64,000 bases of DNA from Pantoea phytobeneficialis (lineage in GTDB: Bacteria; Pseudomonadota; Gammaproteobacteria; Enterobacterales; Enterobacteriaceae), in contig NZ_CP024636.1 of NCBI RefSeq assembly GCF_009728735.1, positions 1,892,894 through 1,956,893 of the forward strand. Direction: 5' to 3'. Each line of letters begins with the position of its first letter. Position 1 is the first letter of the stretch. This document shows positions 10,646 to 20,366 of this stretch, piece by piece. The position numbers were made by a program, and so were the translations under genes. Below the pieces are notes generated by a model that was not told where the DNA came from, searched no databases, and saw only the letters and a list, made by a program, of their open reading frames with translations.

Positions 10646-11794
10646 TTAACGCGCGACGCGCAGGCCGCCCTCAGCCCCACGGCTGAAAACCACTTGCCAC
10701 AGCTGAATATCACGCGCGCGGAATGCACCAGCGCAGGCATTGAGATAATAGCTGAACATGCGTTTAAAACGATCACCGTATTTTTCTGCCAGCTGCGGCC
10801 AGGCGTCAAGAAAACGCGCATGCCAGGCCATTAGCGTGGTGTCATAATCCGCGCCGAAATTGTGCCAATCTTCCATCACAAAATGTGACTCACTGGCATT
10901 AGCAATCTGGCGTACGGAGGGCAGGCAACCATTCGGGAAGATATATTTATCGATCCAGGGGTCAACATTCATATCGGTTTTAATTGCCCCAATGGTATGC
11001 AGCAGGAAAATACCGTCCGGCTTCAAATTACGATCGGCCACCTCAAAATAGGTCGCGTAATTTTTGGGACCGACATGTTCGAACATGCCGACTGAAACGA
11101 TACGGTCAACTTGCAGATTCAGGTCGCGATAATCCTGCAACAGAATGGTGACGTCCAGACCGGCACAACGCTCCTGTGCCATCTTCTGTTGCTCTGCCGA
11201 AATGGTGACACCATGCACTTTCACGCCATAATTGCGTGCGGCAAACTCTGCCAGTCCACCCCAACCACAACCAATATCAAGCAATGTCATGCCGGGTTTC
11301 AGTTGCAGCTTGCGGCAAATCATATCGAGTTTGTCTTGTTGCGCCTGTTCCAGCGTCTCGGCCTCTTTCCAGTAACCACAGGAGTACTGCATAAAGGGAT
11401 CAAGCATCAGAGAAAACAGGTCGTTTCCAAGATCGTAATGCTCTTTACCGACAATCCAGGCGCGTTTTTTCGATTGTAAATTGGTCAGACGCGCGGCTGC
11501 GATACGCAACGTGTCTTTAAAATGATGCGGTAATTGTTGATCCAGGTGGTGCTTCAGTACGCGGTGGAAAAACATGTCGAGATTTTCACAGTCCCACCAA
11601 CCGTCCATATAGCTTTCACCTAAGCCCAATGAACCTTCTTGCAGGACCCGTTTAAAAAAATCCGGATGCTTAACCTGAATATCCCAGGGGCGAGTGCCAT
11701 TAATGGCAATATCAGCCCGTTCCAGTAATTCATGGGCGATACGAAACCAGTGGTTTTCTTCAAGGCTCACTTCTTCTATACACGATGAACTCAT
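10646..11794 (-). CDS. cfa: Cyclopropane-fatty-acyl-phospholipid synthase
   Basis: A 382-residue enzyme, the E. coli Cfa length. It transfers a methylene group from S-adenosylmethionine to cis double bonds of membrane phospholipid acyl chains as cells enter stationary phase. The N-terminal lipid-binding domain is followed by a class I methyltransferase domain with motif LLDIGCGWGGLAEFAA (about residues 172-187) and the conserved VSVGMFEHVG. It is the neighbour of ribC as in E. coli. Convergent with ribC. Confidence 0.97.
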   Translation of the reverse strand: MSSSCIEEVSLEENHWFRIAHELLERADIAINGTRPWDIQVKHPDFFKRVLQEGSLGLGESYMDGWWDCENLDMFFHRVLKHHLDQQLPHHFKDTLRIAAARLTNLQSKKRAWIVGKEHYDLGNDLFSLMLDPFMQYSCGYWKEAETLEQAQQDKLDMICRKLQLKPGMTLLDIGCGWGGLAEFAARNYGVKVHGVTISAEQQKMAQERCAGLDVTILLQDYRDLNLQVDRIVSVGMFEHVGPKNYATYFEVADRNLKPDGIFLLHTIGAIKTDMNVDPWIDKYIFPNGCLPSVRQIANASESHFVMEDWHNFGADYDTTLMAWHARFLDAWPQLAEKYGDRFKRMFSYYLNACAGAFRARDIQLWQVVFSRGAEGGLRVAR

Positions 11795-12102
11795 AGCTTC
11801 TCCATCACCTTTCCGATTTCAACCTGAGAAAAGAATAGTCAATTTCTCCAGGCTTGTGAGAGAACTCACGGAAAATCCGTGCGCCAGATATCCGACGTTT
11901 TACAGAGGTATGAATCTGAATAGAAATGTCTGGCACAACACAGGGGAGAATATCGTGCAGACGCCATCCCAGCGACAGAGTCGCTTAATAGTAATACATT
12001 CATGTTATTGATTTGTTACAGAATTGCTGACCCACGCAGTATATGCTTACGTGGGTCAATATTCAACGACTTATCGTTAGGATGCTAACTAAAGTTGTTG
12101 CG
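11795..12102 (-). other. cfa upstream region
   Basis: A 308-base gap between the cfa start and the punC stop. No gene was found. E. coli cfa has a long leader with a distal and a stationary-phase promoter, and this gap is long enough for the same arrangement, but I could not assign promoters with confidence. The distal part holds the punC hairpin listed next. Confidence 0.5.
12028..12058 (-). terminator. Hairpin after punC
   Basis: A perfect 9-bp stem TGACCCACG / CGTGGGTCA with a 13-base loop lies 45 bases beyond the punC stop. There is no strong T-tract on the minus strand, so termination efficiency is uncertain. Confidence 0.45.
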
Positions 12103-13305
12103 TCAGTGATTATCTTCGCAGGCTAAGGAGTTGTGAGCAACATCACTTTGTGCGTTTGCCGTACGTTGCCAACCGAAACCGGCCCAGGCGAGTGCAACGG
12201 TAGCGAGCATCACGAGGCTGGTGCTATGCAGCGCTTGTTGTAATCCAGCGGAAACGACCAGGCTGGCGACAAAACATAATCCGAGTTGTAGCAAATTTTG
12301 CAATGAAGCAGCTTTGCCTGTTGCCTGGGGGAAGGGCAGCAGGGCACTGGCGACCACAATCGGATAGATAGCCCCATTTGCCAGCGCCATACCACAGAAC
12401 GGCAACAGCAATGCCCACAGCGCGGGGGCGGAAAGCTGCGTAACCGCAAACAGGCTAAGAATGCTCAGGCTGTAGATCACCAGTAACCACGGCAGCAGTT
12501 GTTTCCCCTGAAAACGATTCAGCAGCGCGCGGCAGCCAAATCCACCGATCAGGAAGGCGATAGTTTGCGGCACATAACTCAGGCCAATATCTGCCGGTGA
12601 TAAACCGGCATCGGCGAGGATAAAGGGCGAGCCGGTCAACCAGGCAAAAAAGCTGGCGGAACAGGCAGAGTAGATCAATACGTTGCCGCTATAAGTACGC
12701 GATACCAGCAGCGTCAGCCAGCCAGGCTGCGGCGCTCGCATGGTGTCGGCTCGTACGGGATTCGCCAGACGCAGGGTGCCAATAAGCAACACCAGGGTTA
12801 TCAGTGTCAGCAGCAGAAAGATACTACGCCAGTGAAAATGGCCCATCAGCCAGGCACCGAGTAACGGGGCGAGCGCCGGAGACAAGGCGACCAGCGGCAT
12901 AATGGTTGCAAAAACTTTGTTGGCCTGGTTTTGCGGATAACGATCCACCACCAGCGCCTGCCAGCTAACAGCGGCAGCGCAAACACCCAGCGCCTGCACA
13001 AAGCGCAGCGCCAGCATCAAACGGACGTCGCTCACCCACAGCATGCCCAGACAACCCAGGGCAAAAATCGCTAATCCCGCCAGCAGAACCGGTTTACGTC
13101 CGAAGCGATCTGACAGCGGTCCCCAGAAGACCTGCGCACAGGCAAAACCACCAAGGAACAGACTCAGACTGGCGCTGATGGTACCGGGGGCGGTAGCAAA
13201 ATCCTGCTGCATGGCACCGAATGCCGGCAGGTACATATCCGTAGCAAGAAAGCCCAGCATGCTGAGTAAAGCAAGATAAGGCAGAAATCCTTTTGATGAC
13301 AACAT
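12103..13305 (-). CDS. punC: PunC (YdhC), MFS purine nucleoside transporter
   Basis: A 400-residue major-facilitator protein (403 in E. coli YdhC) with 12 hydrophobic segments and the family motif [11 protein letters not shown] after TM2. E. coli PunC, named from work on adenosine use, is controlled by the adjacent PunR. The open frame extends 60 residues upstream, but the family N-terminus [20 protein letters not shown] sets the start at 13305. It is divergent from punR with 108 bases between the starts. Confidence 0.92.
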   Translation of the reverse strand: MLSSKGFLPYLALLSMLGFLATDMYLPAFGAMQQDFATAPGTISASLSLFLGGFACAQVFWGPLSDRFGRKPVLLAGLAIFALGCLGMLWVSDVRLMLALRFVQALGVCAAAVSWQALVVDRYPQNQANKVFATIMPLVALSPALAPLLGAWLMGHFHWRSIFLLLTLITLVLLIGTLRLANPVRADTMRAPQPGWLTLLVSRTYSGNVLIYSACSASFFAWLTGSPFILADAGLSPADIGLSYVPQTIAFLIGGFGCRALLNRFQGKQLLPWLLVIYSLSILSLFAVTQLSAPALWALLLPFCGMALANGAIYPIVVASALLPFPQATGKAASLQNLLQLGLCFVASLVVSAGLQQALHSTSLVMLATVALAWAGFGWQRTANAQSDVAHNSLACEDNH

Positions 13306-13413
13306 GGTAATTCTCTTTAGACAGGAAAACGCGGAGGAGTGTAAAAGCGTGCACCAGGTTTTGTGAAACGCTAATATTTGCGCGGTGCTATCAAAAAATT
13401 TGCAGGCAAAAAT

Positions 13414-14325
13414 ATGTGGTCTGAATATGCGCTTGAAGTGGTAGATGCGGTGGCCCGCAGCGGTAGTTTTAGTGCGGCAGCACAAGAGTTACATCGGGTG
13501 CCTTCTGCCATCAGCTACACGGTACGGCAGCTCGAAACCTGGCTGGCGGTGCCGTTGTTCGAACGTCAGCATCGGGAAGTGGTGCTGACGGCAGCCGGGG
13601 AGCATTTTGTCCGGGAAGGGCGTAGTGTTATCAAAAAAATGCTGGCGACGCGGCGGCAGTGCCAGCAGTTGGCAAATGGCTGGCGTGGTCAGCTGAGTAT
13701 CGCGGTGGATTGCATCGTTAAACCTCATCGCACCCGACAACTGGTGAAGGATTTCTACCGCCACTTTCCCGACATGGAGCTGATTATCAGTTATGAAGTG
13801 TTTAATGGTGTCTGGGATGCACTGGCCGATGGGCGGGTCGATGTAGCGATTGGGGCCACTCAGGCGATCCCGGTCGGTGGGCGTTTTGCCTTTCAGGATA
13901 TGGGCGCGTTGAACTGGCGCTGCGTGGTCAGCCCCGATCATCCGTTGGCAAAAAGTACCTTGTTGGATGACGAGACGTTGCGGGCCTGGCCTTCTCTGGT
14001 GCTGGAAGACACTTCGCGGGCGTTGCCGCGGCGCATGACCTGGACGTTGGATAATCAACGCCGGCTGGTGGTGCCGGAATGGGAAACCGGCGTCGACTGC
14101 CTGCTGGCGGGACTTTGCGTGGGGATGGTGCCGGGCCATTTAGCCCGGCCATTACTGGATAGCGGAGCATTAACCGAGTTACCGTTACCCACGCCGTTCC
14201 CGGATAGCCCATGCTGCGTCAGTTGGTCGGAACAACGGAACTCGCCAGCTCTGGGTTGGTTGCTGAGTTATCTCGGCGATGCCGAAACGCTCAACTATGA
14301 ATGGTTGAGCGAAACGGAAACCTAG
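13414..14325 (+). CDS. punR: PunR (YdhB), LysR-family activator of punC
   Basis: A 303-residue LysR-type regulator (310 in E. coli) with an N-terminal winged HTH ([20 protein letters not shown], then [19 protein letters not shown]) and an effector domain after about residue 90. The in-frame ATG 12 codons upstream is rejected because E. coli PunR starts at MWSEY. It is divergent from its presumed target punC, and its stop overlaps the purR stop in a shared CTAG. Confidence 0.93.
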   Translation: MWSEYALEVVDAVARSGSFSAAAQELHRVPSAISYTVRQLETWLAVPLFERQHREVVLTAAGEHFVREGRSVIKKMLATRRQCQQLANGWRGQLSIAVDCIVKPHRTRQLVKDFYRHFPDMELIISYEVFNGVWDALADGRVDVAIGATQAIPVGGRFAFQDMGALNWRCVVSPDHPLAKSTLLDDETLRAWPSLVLEDTSRALPRRMTWTLDNQRRLVVPEWETGVDCLLAGLCVGMVPGHLARPLLDSGALTELPLPTPFPDSPCCVSWSEQRNSPALGWLLSYLGDAETLNYEWLSETET

Positions 14326-15347
14326 CGGCGGTAGTCGCGGAACGGGCCGTCAGCGACTGAACGGCGTTCAATTAGCGTTGGCTGAACTTCAATGGTTTGC
14401 GGTTCTTCACGTTTGCTGGTGATACGATCCAGCAGCATTTCCAACGCTTTTTCACCTAACTGAGCTTTGGGTTGATGAACGGTGGTCAGCGCCGGCGTGA
14501 AATAACGTGCGTTGCGCACGTTGTCATAGCCGATCACTGAGATATCCTGCGGGACCCGCAGACCCATTTCATCCGCAGCACAGATCGCGCCCATCGCCAT
14601 GATATCGCCACCGCAGAACACAGCAGTCGGGCGTTGCTTCTGATTGAGGATCTGCTGCATCGCCTGATAACCGGATTCCGGTTCAAAATCGCCCTGCACA
14701 ATCCACTCGGGCCGCACGGTGATGCCTGCCTCATTTAGCGCCTGCATGAAACCGGCATGGCGGCCACCGCCGGTGTTGCGCTCCATTTGTCCGGGGATGG
14801 CACCAATGTCACGATGACCGCGTTCAATCAGGTAACGCCCGGCGAGATAGCCGCCCTGAAACGCATTGTCCTGCACCGTATCGGTAAAATCGCCACGCGA
14901 TGCGCCCCAGTCCATCACCACCATCGGGATATTACGGTTCTCTTCCAGCATGGTCAGCAGGTCGTCAGGGTATTCTGAACACATCACCAACAGGCCATCG
15001 ACACGCTTCTGCGCCATCATCGACAGATATGCGCGCTGTTTTTGCAGGTCGTTATGCGCATTGCCCAGGATCAGCGTGTAGCCGCGATCGAAACAGTGAT
15101 TTTCCACCGCCTCGATAATCTCGGCAAAATAGGGGGCTTCACTGGAGGTGGCCAGCAGCCCCAGCGTTTTGGTGTGGTTGACTTTCAGGCTGCGCGCCAC
15201 GGCGCTGGGCGAGTAATGCAGCTCTTTGATCGCTTCCCATACGGCGTTACGCGTCTCTTCCGCGACAAAACGCGTTTTGTTGATGACATGCGAAACCGTG
15301 GTGGTGGAGACACCGGCGCGTTTCGCCACATCTTTAATTGTTGCCAT
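14322..15347 (-). CDS. purR: PurR, purine repressor
   Basis: A 341-residue LacI-family repressor, identical in length to E. coli PurR. The N-terminal HTH ([20 protein letters not shown]) and hinge helix ([13 protein letters not shown], minor-groove binding) precede the corepressor domain, which binds hypoxanthine or guanine. It represses purine synthesis genes. A PUR box lies 46 bases upstream of its own start, so it is probably autoregulated as in E. coli. Convergent with punR, with a 4-base overlap of stop codons. Confidence 0.97.
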   Translation of the reverse strand: MATIKDVAKRAGVSTTTVSHVINKTRFVAEETRNAVWEAIKELHYSPSAVARSLKVNHTKTLGLLATSSEAPYFAEIIEAVENHCFDRGYTLILGNAHNDLQKQRAYLSMMAQKRVDGLLVMCSEYPDDLLTMLEENRNIPMVVMDWGASRGDFTDTVQDNAFQGGYLAGRYLIERGHRDIGAIPGQMERNTGGGRHAGFMQALNEAGITVRPEWIVQGDFEPESGYQAMQQILNQKQRPTAVFCGGDIMAMGAICAADEMGLRVPQDISVIGYDNVRNARYFTPALTTVHQPKAQLGEKALEMLLDRITSKREEPQTIEVQPTLIERRSVADGPFRDYRR

Positions 15348-15392
15348 GAAAATGGTACTCCCGGGCTTATCGCAACTAACTGATAAGTATAT

Positions 15393-15408
15393 TGTTAAAC
15401 GTTTGCGT
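15393..15408 (-). promoter_or_regulatory. PUR box upstream of purR
   Basis: The minus strand reads ACGCAAACGTTTAACA, matching the first 12 bases of the PurR operator consensus ACGCAAACGTTTTCNT exactly. Its position 46 bases upstream of the start codon fits autoregulation. Confidence 0.85.
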
Positions 15409-15632
15409 CTGCTAATGGTTTTGCGCCCCGATTTTCGGGGCGAATGGCGAAGAAAAAGACATTAACACCTGGTCAATAACGCTTTAACTTGCCGCAAACA
15501 CAGCGTGCGCAAAATCTGTTGCGCAACGAAAGGCGGCGATTCTAGCAAGCTGGCGCGGATAAGACGAGATTTTTGCCGGAGGCTGTGAGAAAATTACGAT
15601 AACCCTTCATTTATTGTGACTAAGGAGTTGTG

Positions 15633-15722
15633 ATGAGTACAGACCTGAAACTGGCGCTGTTTACCACTGTGGGCGCGCTACTAATGATTATCGTGTTCAG
15701 CTTCACCGCGATCCTTCATTAA
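15633..15722 (+). CDS. ynhF: YnhF, 29-residue inner-membrane peptide
   Basis: ATG with an AAGGAG ribosome site (15622-15627) opens a 29-codon frame encoding MSTDLKLALF followed by a hydrophobic stretch and ending TAILH. E. coli YnhF is also 29 residues, begins MSTDLK and ends TAALH, and also lies next to purR. It is a single-pass membrane peptide of unknown function, reported as stress-responsive in E. coli. A terminator follows directly. The conserved ends, length and position make it a real gene despite its size. Confidence 0.9.
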   Translation: MSTDLKLALFTTVGALLMIIVFSFTAILH

Positions 15723-15726
15723 TAAA

Positions 15727-15763
15727 AAAGCCGGACCTGAAAATCAGGGTCCGGCTTGTTGTT
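15727..15763 (+). terminator. Intrinsic terminator after ynhF
   Basis: Stem AAGCCGGACC-TGA / TCA-GGGTCCGGCTT is followed by GTTGTTTT. It lies four bases after the ynhF stop and before the convergent mepH end; the A-tract on its left may let it serve mepH too. Confidence 0.85.
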
Positions 15764-15784
15764 TTATCGGGTATCGGGCGTTTT

Positions 15785-16570
15785 TTAGCGGATAGTTTTG
15801 GGGGTCATCATACGGCGTGCCCCGACGTAGTGTTTCAGCCAGTAATCCTCACCCAATGCACTGATTTGAATATCTTTACCGGTACGAGGCGACTGGATAA
15901 ATTTGCCATTACCAAGATAAACACCGACATGATCGGCAGTGCCGCGATTATTGATGCGGAAGAACACCAAATCCCCTTTCTCCAGCATATCGCGCTTAAT
16001 CGGTGCCGCATCCCGCAGGTGATACATTTCGTTGGCGGTGCGCGGGAATTTATATTTGACCAGGTCTTTGTAGGCGTACCACACCAGACCGCTGCAATCG
16101 AAACCGGTATGCGGTGAAGTGCCACCCCATTGGTATGGTTTACCAATCTGCCCCATCAGCTTGTTCATCGCGGTTTCGCGTGCTTTCTGATAGCGCTGAC
16201 GGTGAGAATTGCTCATCTTGATGGTGGTCAAATCGCGGTCATCGTCCTGCTTCGCGCTTCTCTTTGCCAGACGTTGGTGACCATATTTTTTTGACGGTGA
16301 TTTCAGCAGGGCTTTCTTGCTGCGGGTTTTATGCAGCGCCGTTTCCATTTTCGGCTGTTTTTTCAGCTTTAGCTTCTGAACACTGGTAGCAAGACGGGAT
16401 TTTTTGGTGCTGGTTTTTACCGGACGTCGCTTGCGACGCTCATCTTCGCGCGCACTTTTTTTCTCAGCGTTATGCAAACTGGCATTGATGGGCGCATGCG
16501 GTGACGCAGAAGCCACATTAAAAAACAGTTGGGCGAAAGCCAGCATAAAAAGCGTAATGAGTAAACGCAT
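15785..16570 (-). CDS. mepH: MepH (YdhO), NlpC/P60 murein endopeptidase
   Basis: A 261-residue exported D,L-endopeptidase-fold enzyme (271 in E. coli) that cleaves meso-DAP/D-Ala cross-links during wall growth. It has a signal peptide (residues 1-22), a very basic Lys/Arg/Ser-rich linker (about 35-110) and an NlpC/P60 domain with catalytic Cys159 in GFDCSGLVWYAY and His214 in TADHVGVYLG. In E. coli sodB and ydhP separate mepH from ynhF; here they are absent and the two genes are neighbours. Confidence 0.93.
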   Translation of the reverse strand: MRLLITLFMLAFAQLFFNVASASPHAPINASLHNAEKKSAREDERRKRRPVKTSTKKSRLATSVQKLKLKKQPKMETALHKTRSKKALLKSPSKKYGHQRLAKRSAKQDDDRDLTTIKMSNSHRQRYQKARETAMNKLMGQIGKPYQWGGTSPHTGFDCSGLVWYAYKDLVKYKFPRTANEMYHLRDAAPIKRDMLEKGDLVFFRINNRGTADHVGVYLGNGKFIQSPRTGKDIQISALGEDYWLKHYVGARRMMTPKTIR

Positions 16571-16933
16571 AGTCCGGTACAGGTTAAGCAGTCTGAAGAA
16601 ACAGCCCGCAGCTATGTTAGAAAAATCTGATCAACGATCAGCACCGAGATGATTCTAATCCAGTTTTTTTCTAAAAGGTAAGGCATTTTTCTATTAATGT
16701 GTTAGCAGAGTTGATATGGGGCAAAAATGAGCGATTTCAGCTGGTTAACCCAGCAGATATATTGCTAATTATTAATCGGTTCATGCTTAATCATGATATG
16801 AAAATGTTATTTATGGCACCGGAACTTAACAAACATGGCGATTGATGTGCCTGAACCGCAAAATCCCGTTTTAGTGCGGGGGTGAAATCGCTACAATAAA
16901 CAAACACGAAGTGAGGAATTAAGGAAGGCAAAA
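16571..16933 (+). other. mepH-grxD divergent intergenic region
   Basis: A 363-base gap between divergently transcribed genes, AT-rich in its middle. No gene was found. A TACAAT hexamer at 16892-16897, 37 bases before the grxD start, is a candidate -10 element, but the matching -35 region is poor, so I do not list a promoter. Confidence 0.5.
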
Positions 16934-17266
16934 ATGAGTACTGTTGAGAAAATCCAGCGCCAGATCGCAGAAAACCCGATCCTGCTGTACATGAAAGGTT
17001 CGCCGAAACTGCCAAGCTGCGGTTTCTCTGCACAAGCGGTACAGGCTCTGTCTGCCTGTGGTGAGCGCTTCGCGTATGTTGATATCCTGCAAAACCCGGA
17101 TATTCGTGCCGAGTTGCCAAAATATGCCAACTGGCCGACCTTCCCACAGTTGTGGGTTGATGGCGAGCTGGTCGGTGGTTGCGACATCATCGTCGAGATG
17201 TTCCAGCGTGGTGAACTTCAGCCGCTGATTAAAGAAACTGCTGAGAAGTATAAAGAAGCAGAATAA
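16934..17266 (+). CDS. grxD: GrxD, monothiol (CGFS) glutaredoxin
   Basis: A 110-residue protein (115 in E. coli) with the defining CGFS active site at Cys29-Ser32 (KLPSCGFSAQAVQAL), then WPTFPQLWVDGELVGG, the glutathione-binding part. Monothiol glutaredoxins bind a [2Fe-2S] cluster with glutathione and act in Fe-S cluster transfer, often with BolA proteins. A terminator follows directly. In E. coli lhr lies beside it; here rnt follows at once. Confidence 0.96.
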   Translation: MSTVEKIQRQIAENPILLYMKGSPKLPSCGFSAQAVQALSACGERFAYVDILQNPDIRAELPKYANWPTFPQLWVDGELVGGCDIIVEMFQRGELQPLIKETAEKYKEAE

Positions 17267-17271
17267 GCGTT

Positions 17272-17299
17272 AAGGCCGACAGTCGTCGGCCTTTCTTTT
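17272..17299 (+). terminator. Intrinsic terminator of grxD
   Basis: Stem AAGGCCGAC / GTCGGCCTT with a 4-base AGTC loop is followed by TCTTTT. It lies between the convergent ends of grxD and rnt. Confidence 0.88.
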
Positions 17300-17301
17300 G
17301 G

Positions 17302-17970
17302 TCACTCGGCGGAGTCTTCTTCCGACAGTTCGTCACTGAACGCCAGTGGCCAGCCCCCCAGACGTTTCCAACGGTTCACTAACTCGCAAAACAGGATGGC
17401 GGTTTGTTCGGTATCGTACAGGGCGGAATGCGCCTGGGTGCTATCAAAATCCATCCCTGCCGCTTTACAGGCTTTTGCCAGCACCGTCTGACCCAATACC
17501 AATCCACTTAATGCCGCAGTGTCGAAAGTGGCAAACGGATGGAATGGATTACGCTTCAGACTCACGCGTTCCGCAGCCGCCATCAGGAAGTTGTGATCAA
17601 AGGTGGCATTGTGCGCCACGATAATCGCACGATTACAATGGCTGTCTTTCATCCCTTTGCGCACCATCTTAAAAATGGCATGCAGCGCATCATACTCGCT
17701 CACTGCGCCACGCAACGGGTTGCTGGGATCAATCCCGGTAAATGCCAGTGCTTCCGGGTTAAGAATCGCGCCTTCAAAAGGTTCAACGTTGAAATGAAGC
17801 GTCTCATCACAATGCAGCCAGCCGTCATCATCCATCTTCAGAGTAGTGGCGGCAATTTCTAACAGGGCATCGGTTTTGGCATTAAAACCGGCAGTTTCGA
17901 CGTCGATCACCACGGGATAAAAGCCGCGAAAGCGTTGATGGAGAGCGTTTAAGGCGTTCGATTCAGACAT
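17302..17970 (-). CDS. rnt: RNase T
   Basis: A 222-residue DEDDh exonuclease (215 in E. coli). It trims 3' ends of tRNAs, 5S and 23S rRNA and other small RNAs and acts as a homodimer. Catalytic residues are visible: Asp23 and Glu25 in VIDVETAGF, the Asp in [10 protein letters not shown], and the final His/Asp pair in [11 protein letters not shown]. Convergent with grxD; gloA follows the same strand upstream with about 110 bases between. Confidence 0.97.
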   Translation of the reverse strand: MSESNALNALHQRFRGFYPVVIDVETAGFNAKTDALLEIAATTLKMDDDGWLHCDETLHFNVEPFEGAILNPEALAFTGIDPSNPLRGAVSEYDALHAIFKMVRKGMKDSHCNRAIIVAHNATFDHNFLMAAAERVSLKRNPFHPFATFDTAALSGLVLGQTVLAKACKAAGMDFDSTQAHSALYDTEQTAILFCELVNRWKRLGGWPLAFSDELSEEDSAE

Positions 17971-18081
17971 CAGGATCTCATAGCAATAAATGGGGCAGCG
18001 CGCATTATGGCAAAAATTGCGGGAGGGTGCAGCAGGAGAGGTGGGTCAGCCGGTAAAAGTACAGGCTGACCTTGCAACAGG

Positions 18082-18489
18082 TTAGTTGCCGATGCCGTGT
18101 CCGGCATGTTTGTTTTCGATCAGCTCGATTTTATAACCATCGGGATCTTCAACAAACGCAATAACCGTGGTGCCGCCTTTAACCGGACCGGCTTCACGCG
18201 TCACTTTGCCACCGGCATGACGGATTTGGTCACAGGTGGCAGCAACATCATCAACGCCCAGCGCAATATGACCGTAGGCGTTACCAAGGTCATAGCTATC
18301 CACGCCCCAGTTGTAGGTCAGTTCAATCACCGCACCTTCGCTCTCTTCGGTGTAACCGACAAATGCCAGCGTGTATTTGTATTCCGTGTTCTCGCTCTTG
18401 CGCAGCAGACGCATACCCAGCACTTGGGTATAAAACTCGATTGAACGTTCCAGATCGCCAACGCGTAACATGGTGTGAAGTAAACGCAT
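18082..18489 (-). CDS. gloA: GloA, glyoxalase I
   Basis: A 135-residue Ni2+-dependent lactoylglutathione lyase, the exact E. coli length. It isomerises the hemithioacetal of methylglyoxal and glutathione to S-lactoylglutathione. The four metal ligands are at the E. coli positions: His5, Glu56, His74 and Glu122. The frame extends eight codons upstream, but the start at 18489 ([10 protein letters not shown]) follows an AGAGGAT ribosome site. It is third in the electrophile-defence group nemR-nemA-gloA, although a terminator precedes it. Confidence 0.97.
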   Translation of the reverse strand: MRLLHTMLRVGDLERSIEFYTQVLGMRLLRKSENTEYKYTLAFVGYTEESEGAVIELTYNWGVDSYDLGNAYGHIALGVDDVAATCDQIRHAGGKVTREAGPVKGGTTVIAFVEDPDGYKIELIENKHAGHGIGN

Positions 18490-18541
18490 AACATCCTCTT
18501 TTAAAAAGCACAAAAGCTAAGTATAGCGAGTTAACGCTACG

Positions 18542-18576
18542 AAAAAACAGCGCTGCCGCACATTGGGGCGGCAGCG
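18542..18576 (-). terminator. Intrinsic terminator between nemA and gloA
   Basis: On the minus strand CGCTGCCGC / GCGGCAGCG forms a 9-bp stem around an 8-base loop and is followed by CTGTTTTTTC. In E. coli some nemRA transcription reads into gloA; this hairpin suggests partial separation here. Confidence 0.8.
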
Positions 18577-18584
18577 GGGAGATT

Positions 18585-19682
18585 TTACAGAGTAGGGTAG
18601 TCGGTATAGCCTTCCGCACCACCGCCGTAGAAACTCTCCGGGCGTTGTGGGTTAAGCGGCGCATCGTGTTGCAGGCGCGCAACCAGGTCCGGGTTGGCGA
18701 TAAAATCACGGCCAAACGCGACGGCATCGATCAGACCACGCTGAATCAGGTCATCTGCTTTCTCAACGCTATAGGCACCGGCACCAATGATCACCCCTGG
18801 GAACAGGGCGCGAACTTTCTCGCGGAAAGCATCGCTGTAGGGCTGACCGCCAGCCCAGTCCGGTTCTGACAGATGCAGATACGCCAGCTTGCGTTTACCC
18901 AGTTCCGAGATGTACCACAGCGCAGCGGCTTCTTCATCCGGACCGTTTTCCAGGTTCTGGAAGGCACCAATCGGCGAAATGCGGATACCAATACGGTCGG
19001 CTGACCAGTTGGCAATAGCCGCATCCACCACTTCCAGCGCGAACCGACCACGCTTCGCAATCGAACCGCCGTATTCATCAGTACGTTGGTTCGAACCAGG
19101 GGCGAGGAACTGGTGCATCAAATAACCGTGCGCAGAGTGCAATTCCAGCAGATCAAAATCGGCTTCGCGCGCATTGGCTGCTGCCTGACCAAAATCTGCC
19201 ACAATCTGCTTAATTTCTGCCACGCTCAGTTCGCGCGGCAGCGAGGTATCTTCACGATAGACGCTGCCATCAGCGTGGCGTAACGACGTACGCGTACCGG
19301 CGGCCAGGGCGGAAGGAGCGACGGGTGCCAGACCGTTTGGCTGCACACTATGATGAGAGATGCGGCCGGTGTGCCACAGCTGGACAGCACTGTGACCCCC
19401 TGCGCCATGAATGGCTTCGTTAATTGCTTTCCACGCGGCGATTTGCTGCTGCGTATGCAGCCCCGGCGCACCTGCATAACCTTTCGCCTGGAAAGAAATT
19501 TGCGTTGCTTCGGTGATAATCAGACCCGCGCTGGCGCGTTGCTGATAATACTCAGCCATGAGCGGAGTCGGAATGTCGCCTGGCTCAATGCTACGCAGAC
19601 GCGTCAGCGGGGCCATGAAAACGCGGTTAGGTACGGTAATCGCACCCACTTTCAGTGGGGAGAACAGCTGTTTACTCGCCAT
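18585..19682 (-). CDS. nemA: NemA, N-ethylmaleimide reductase (old yellow enzyme)
   Basis: A 365-residue FMN-dependent ene-reductase, the E. coli length. It reduces activated alkenes, maleimides, nitro compounds and quinone-type electrophiles with NADPH. TIM-barrel markers include [10 protein letters not shown] near the N-terminus, the substrate-binding [12 protein letters not shown] and the FMN-contacting [10 protein letters not shown]. It is preceded by nemR with 48 bases between, in which an extra NemR-like dyad lies. Confidence 0.96.
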   Translation of the reverse strand: MASKQLFSPLKVGAITVPNRVFMAPLTRLRSIEPGDIPTPLMAEYYQQRASAGLIITEATQISFQAKGYAGAPGLHTQQQIAAWKAINEAIHGAGGHSAVQLWHTGRISHHSVQPNGLAPVAPSALAAGTRTSLRHADGSVYREDTSLPRELSVAEIKQIVADFGQAAANAREADFDLLELHSAHGYLMHQFLAPGSNQRTDEYGGSIAKRGRFALEVVDAAIANWSADRIGIRISPIGAFQNLENGPDEEAAALWYISELGKRKLAYLHLSEPDWAGGQPYSDAFREKVRALFPGVIIGAGAYSVEKADDLIQRGLIDAVAFGRDFIANPDLVARLQHDAPLNPQRPESFYGGGAEGYTDYPTL

Positions 19683-19696
19683 GTTGACTCCTGTAT

Positions 19697-19711
19697 TAGA
19701 CCGGTCGTCTA
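19697..19711. promoter_or_regulatory. NemR-like dyad between nemR and nemA
   Basis: TAGAC-CGGTC-GTCTA is an inverted repeat with a 5-base centre, 15 bases upstream of the nemA start. It shares the TAGACC...GTCTA layout with the dyad upstream of nemR, which suggests a second operator controlling nemA on its own. Confidence 0.6.
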
Positions 19712-19730
19712 GAAATTGCGGTTTTTAAAA

Positions 19731-20327
19731 TCAGTGGCTACTCAGCCACTGCTCAATGGTTTCGAGCGCCAGGCTGATGGGGCCAGGTTCTCGTGATATT
19801 TTGCTTTGCAGGCTGGCACCCAGCCAGAGCAAATAACAACGCTGGGCCAACTGTTGCGGGCTCTGACCATAAGGCAGCGCCTGCTCTGTAGCCACTTCTT
19901 GCAGGCAGCGAGCGTAAGCGCCAATTACAGCATTCGCGCCCTGTTGCAGTGCATCGCGCATCGGCTCAGAGAGATCGCACACTTCGGCAGAGAGTTTCAC
20001 GCCCAGGCAACCCATAATATGGCCCTGCTCGATAAATCCGTGTTCAGCGCTACGGAAGTGTTGCAGGAAGCGCTCTCGTGCTGTTGTGCCTGGTTGATTC
20101 AGTTGGCGCTCAATCATTTGCAAATGGTGGACAAAATAACGCTCCAGCAGGGCAACGCCAAAGGCTTCCTTTGAGCGGAAGTAATGATAAAACGAGCCTT
20201 TCGGTACTTCCGCCAGCGTCAGCATCTCGCTGAGGCCCATGCCGGTGAAACCACGTTGCAGACAAACCTGCTCGCCGGTCGCGAGCAGGTGTTCTCGGGT
20301 TTCGTTGCGTTGTTGAGTCTTGTTCAT
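19731..20327 (-). CDS. nemR: NemR, TetR-family electrophile and bleach sensor
   Basis: A 198-residue TetR-family repressor (199 in E. coli). The N-terminal HTH (about residues 27-46, GFTGMGLSEMLTLAEVPKGS) binds operators; the C-terminal domain senses N-ethylmaleimide, methylglyoxal and HOCl. Cys107 and Lys176 correspond to E. coli Cys106 and Lys175, which form the reversible Cys-Lys sulfenamide bond, so the redox switch is conserved. It heads the nemR-nemA(-gloA) operon with an operator-like dyad 15 bases before its start. Confidence 0.96.
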   Translation of the reverse strand: MNKTQQRNETREHLLATGEQVCLQRGFTGMGLSEMLTLAEVPKGSFYHYFRSKEAFGVALLERYFVHHLQMIERQLNQPGTTARERFLQHFRSAEHGFIEQGHIMGCLGVKLSAEVCDLSEPMRDALQQGANAVIGAYARCLQEVATEQALPYGQSPQQLAQRCYLLWLGASLQSKISREPGPISLALETIEQWLSSH

Positions 20328-20341
20328 GTGTCGCAGAGTAG

Positions 20342-20357
20342 TAGACCAGTCAGTCTA
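20342..20357. promoter_or_regulatory. NemR operator upstream of nemR
   Basis: TAGAC-CAGTCA-GTCTA is an inverted repeat with a 6-base centre immediately upstream of nemR. Position and symmetry fit autoregulation by NemR; the exact E. coli operator sequence was not compared base by base. Confidence 0.65.
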
Positions 20358-20366
20358 ATGCAATCT

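Noticed and set aside
15424..15440. GCCCCGATTTTCGGGGC hairpin upstream of purR
   Set aside because: A short stem without U-tail in a promoter region; no role could be assigned.
18044..18071. GGTCAGCC/GGCTGACC hairpin after gloA
   Set aside because: Stem is present, but there is no T-tract on the minus strand and the loop is long; not enough for a terminator call.
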